This document shows, in pieces, positions 22,374 through 23,460 of a DNA stretch of 23,460 bases. The DNA is from DASWIV01 sp036397475 (GTDB lineage Bacteria > JAJVIF01 > JAPKYR01). A program made the position numbers and the translations under genes. Under the pieces are notes generated by a model, which was given only the letters and a program-made list of their open reading frames with translations, was not told the origin of the DNA and ran no database searches. Numbering within the stretch: the first letter of the stretch is position 1; every line of letters begins with the position of its first letter. The DNA is taken from assembly GCA_036397475.1 (NCBI GenBank), contig DASWIV010000255.1:1-23460 (forward strand), given 5' to 3'.

Positions 22374-23303
22374 TTAATCCTTCATCTTCCCTACAATCTC
22401 ATCTCTCATCTCTTCCCATTTCTCCGTGGGCACCTGGCAGGTACCGACCATCTTATGCCCACCGCCGCCGTATTTCAGCATCAGACTGCCGACATCGGTG
22501 TTTGAGGACCTGTTGATGATGCTGTGTCCGACCGTGAATACCATGTTCTGCTTTTTGAATCCCCAGATAATCCTCATGGATATATTGGTCTCGGGATAAA
22601 GGACGTATTCCTTGAACCTGTTCCCGCTCAGTATGGGATCGACATCATGCAGATCTATTACCAGCACATTACCATGTACCGTGCTGTTCGATTTGATCAT
22701 ATCTTCGTAATCTTTTTCCTGCTCGTAGTATCTCTTAACCCGCTCCTGGACATCCGGTTCCTGAATGATCTCATCAGCGCTGGATTTAGTCCGGCAGTAT
22801 TCGATCATTTCCTCCATAAGCTGGTAGTTGGAAATCCTGTAATCGCGATACCGCCCGAGGCCGGTTCTGGGGTCCATTATGAAGGACAGGAGCATCCAGC
22901 CTTCGGGATTCTCAATATCTTTTTTGTCGAGCTGGCCCGAATCGCTTTTATCCACAGCGTCCATCAGTCCGATATTTACGAATTTTGAGAATTTATCGTT
23001 ACCCTCGCCACCGTAATATTCGTAGATCACGCGAGCACAACTTGGCGCGAGCACACTTTTGCCCTTGTAATGAAATTCTTCCTCAAGCTTCAGGCGTTCA
23101 TCCTCGCTTGAATGGTGGTCGAACCAAAGTCCGCAGCCTGGTACGTAAGGTATATTCGCCAGGACATCGTTCTCCGAGACCTCGATGATCCCGTCCTGGA
23201 TATCTTTCGGATGGACAAACTTGTATTCGTCAACAATCCCTTCTTCCACTAACAGGCATGCGCATGCCAGTCCGTCAAAATCGCTGCGCGTAAGTAAACG
23301 CAT
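22374..23303 (-). CDS. DHH-family phosphoesterase (exopolyphosphatase-like)
   Basis: 309 residues from ATG 23303, preceded by an ideal AAAGGAG six bases away. DHH enzymes use two Mn or Mg ions to hydrolyse phosphodiesters or phosphoanhydrides such as nanoRNA, cyclic dinucleotides or polyphosphate. The N-terminal metal motif is TRSDFDGLACA (5-15), the DHH motif is DHHSSE (62-67), and the DHHA1-like C-terminal glycine motif is GGGGHKMVGTCQV (279-291). The opening RSDFDG...VHPKDIQDG and VPGCGLWFDHHSSE match proteins commonly labelled exopolyphosphatase in deltaproteobacteria and others, but the true substrate is not settled. It is cytoplasmic, with its own near-consensus promoter and terminator, and transcribed towards the LysA-like gene. 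Confidence 0.9.
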   Translation of the reverse strand: MRLLTRSDFDGLACACLLVEEGIVDEYKFVHPKDIQDGIIEVSENDVLANIPYVPGCGLWFDHHSSEDERLKLEEEFHYKGKSVLAPSCARVIYEYYGGEGNDKFSKFVNIGLMDAVDKSDSGQLDKKDIENPEGWMLLSFIMDPRTGLGRYRDYRISNYQLMEEMIEYCRTKSSADEIIQEPDVQERVKRYYEQEKDYEDMIKSNSTVHGNVLVIDLHDVDPILSGNRFKEYVLYPETNISMRIIWGFKKQNMVFTVGHSIINRSSNTDVGSLMLKYGGGGHKMVGTCQVPTEKWEEMRDEIVGKMKD

Positions 23304-23339
23304 TCTTGTCTCCTTTGAAAAAGCGTACTGAGTCTATGG

Positions 23340-23368
23340 ATTGTACTAACAGAGCACCAAATGGTCAA
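23340..23368 (-). promoter_or_regulatory. Near-consensus sigma70 promoter of the DHH gene
   Basis: On the - strand TTGACC (23368-23363), a 17-base spacer, then TACAAT (23345-23340). The predicted start near 23333 gives a leader of about 30 bases containing the ribosome site. Confidence 0.88.
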
Positions 23369-23408
23369 CTCTATTTCATTCTATAAATGCGCGGGTGTCC
23401 ATTACAAT

Positions 23409-23460
23409 TCAAACCGCGACATACCTCTCTCGCAATCCCAGGAATTTTCTTTCCTCATCC
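23409..23460 (-). CDS. Possible C-terminal end of an upstream - strand gene
   Basis: The - strand entering from the window edge has a 16-codon open stretch ending ERKFLGLRERYVAV and TGA at 23409-23411, about 40 bases before the DHH promoter. It reads like a protein end, but 16 codons cannot prove it, and another frame is also open there. Confidence 0.25.
   Translation of the reverse strand, partial: DEERKFLGLRERYVAV

Noticed and set aside
1..23460. CRISPR arrays, tRNA or rRNA genes, insertion sequences, phage genes
   Set aside because: No regularly spaced repeats, no cloverleaf-like sequences, and no transposase, integrase or phage structural motifs were seen in any frame read.

Overview
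The window is bacterial chromosome of moderate GC with short intergenic gaps. It encodes a TolC-type outer-membrane protein, a periplasmic adaptor and several Sec-exported proteins, so the host has a Gram-negative-type envelope. It also carries SpoIIE-type phosphatases and an Asp23/Gls24 protein, better known from Gram-positives, plus rarely seen families such as DUF4127. This mixture suggests an uncultured Gram-negative lineage, perhaps in the FCB-like candidate phyla. That placement is inference; no rRNA or taxonomic marker was read. Genes from 1077 to 22229 all lie on the + strand, with - strand genes at both ends. I see no tRNA, rRNA, CRISPR array, insertion sequence or phage gene, and no gene-free stretch over 300 bases.

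Left part (1-8150): a ROK sugar kinase (-, cut by the window edge) diverges from mnmE. The mnmE stop overlaps the start of an exported DUF4127 protein, followed by a secreted ChaN-like protein. Directly behind chaN lies the second half of an SLC12/NKCC-like transporter that has lost TM1-6 and carries two frameshifts. Two secreted acidic proteins follow: an orphan, and one built of two PPC-like repeats, which ends at a strong terminator.

Middle (8149-14452): pgeF, then a compact export operon of tolC-like, MacB/LolD-type ABC ATPase, Yip1-domain membrane protein and HlyD/MacA-type adaptor. No FtsX/MacB permease is visible. Two overlapping genes for an ArnE/ArnF-like small flippase pair come next.

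Right part (14630-20662): a signalling cluster. It holds a pseudo-receiver/GAF/SpoIIE phosphatase, an Asp23 protein with a histone-like basic tail, and a 1065-residue membrane protein that joins HAMP, GAF, SpoIIE phosphatase and RsbW-like kinase domains. This looks like a partner-switching module whose STAS substrate is encoded elsewhere.

End (20730-23460): a promoter-driven, highly divergent LysA-like PLP decarboxylase with lost catalytic residues and a large acidic insertion, then two back-to-back terminators, and a - strand DHH phosphoesterase with a near-consensus promoter. The strongest candidates for new biology are the LysA variant, the SpoIIE-Asp23-SpoIIE/RsbW cluster and the permease-less export operon with its Yip1 protein.
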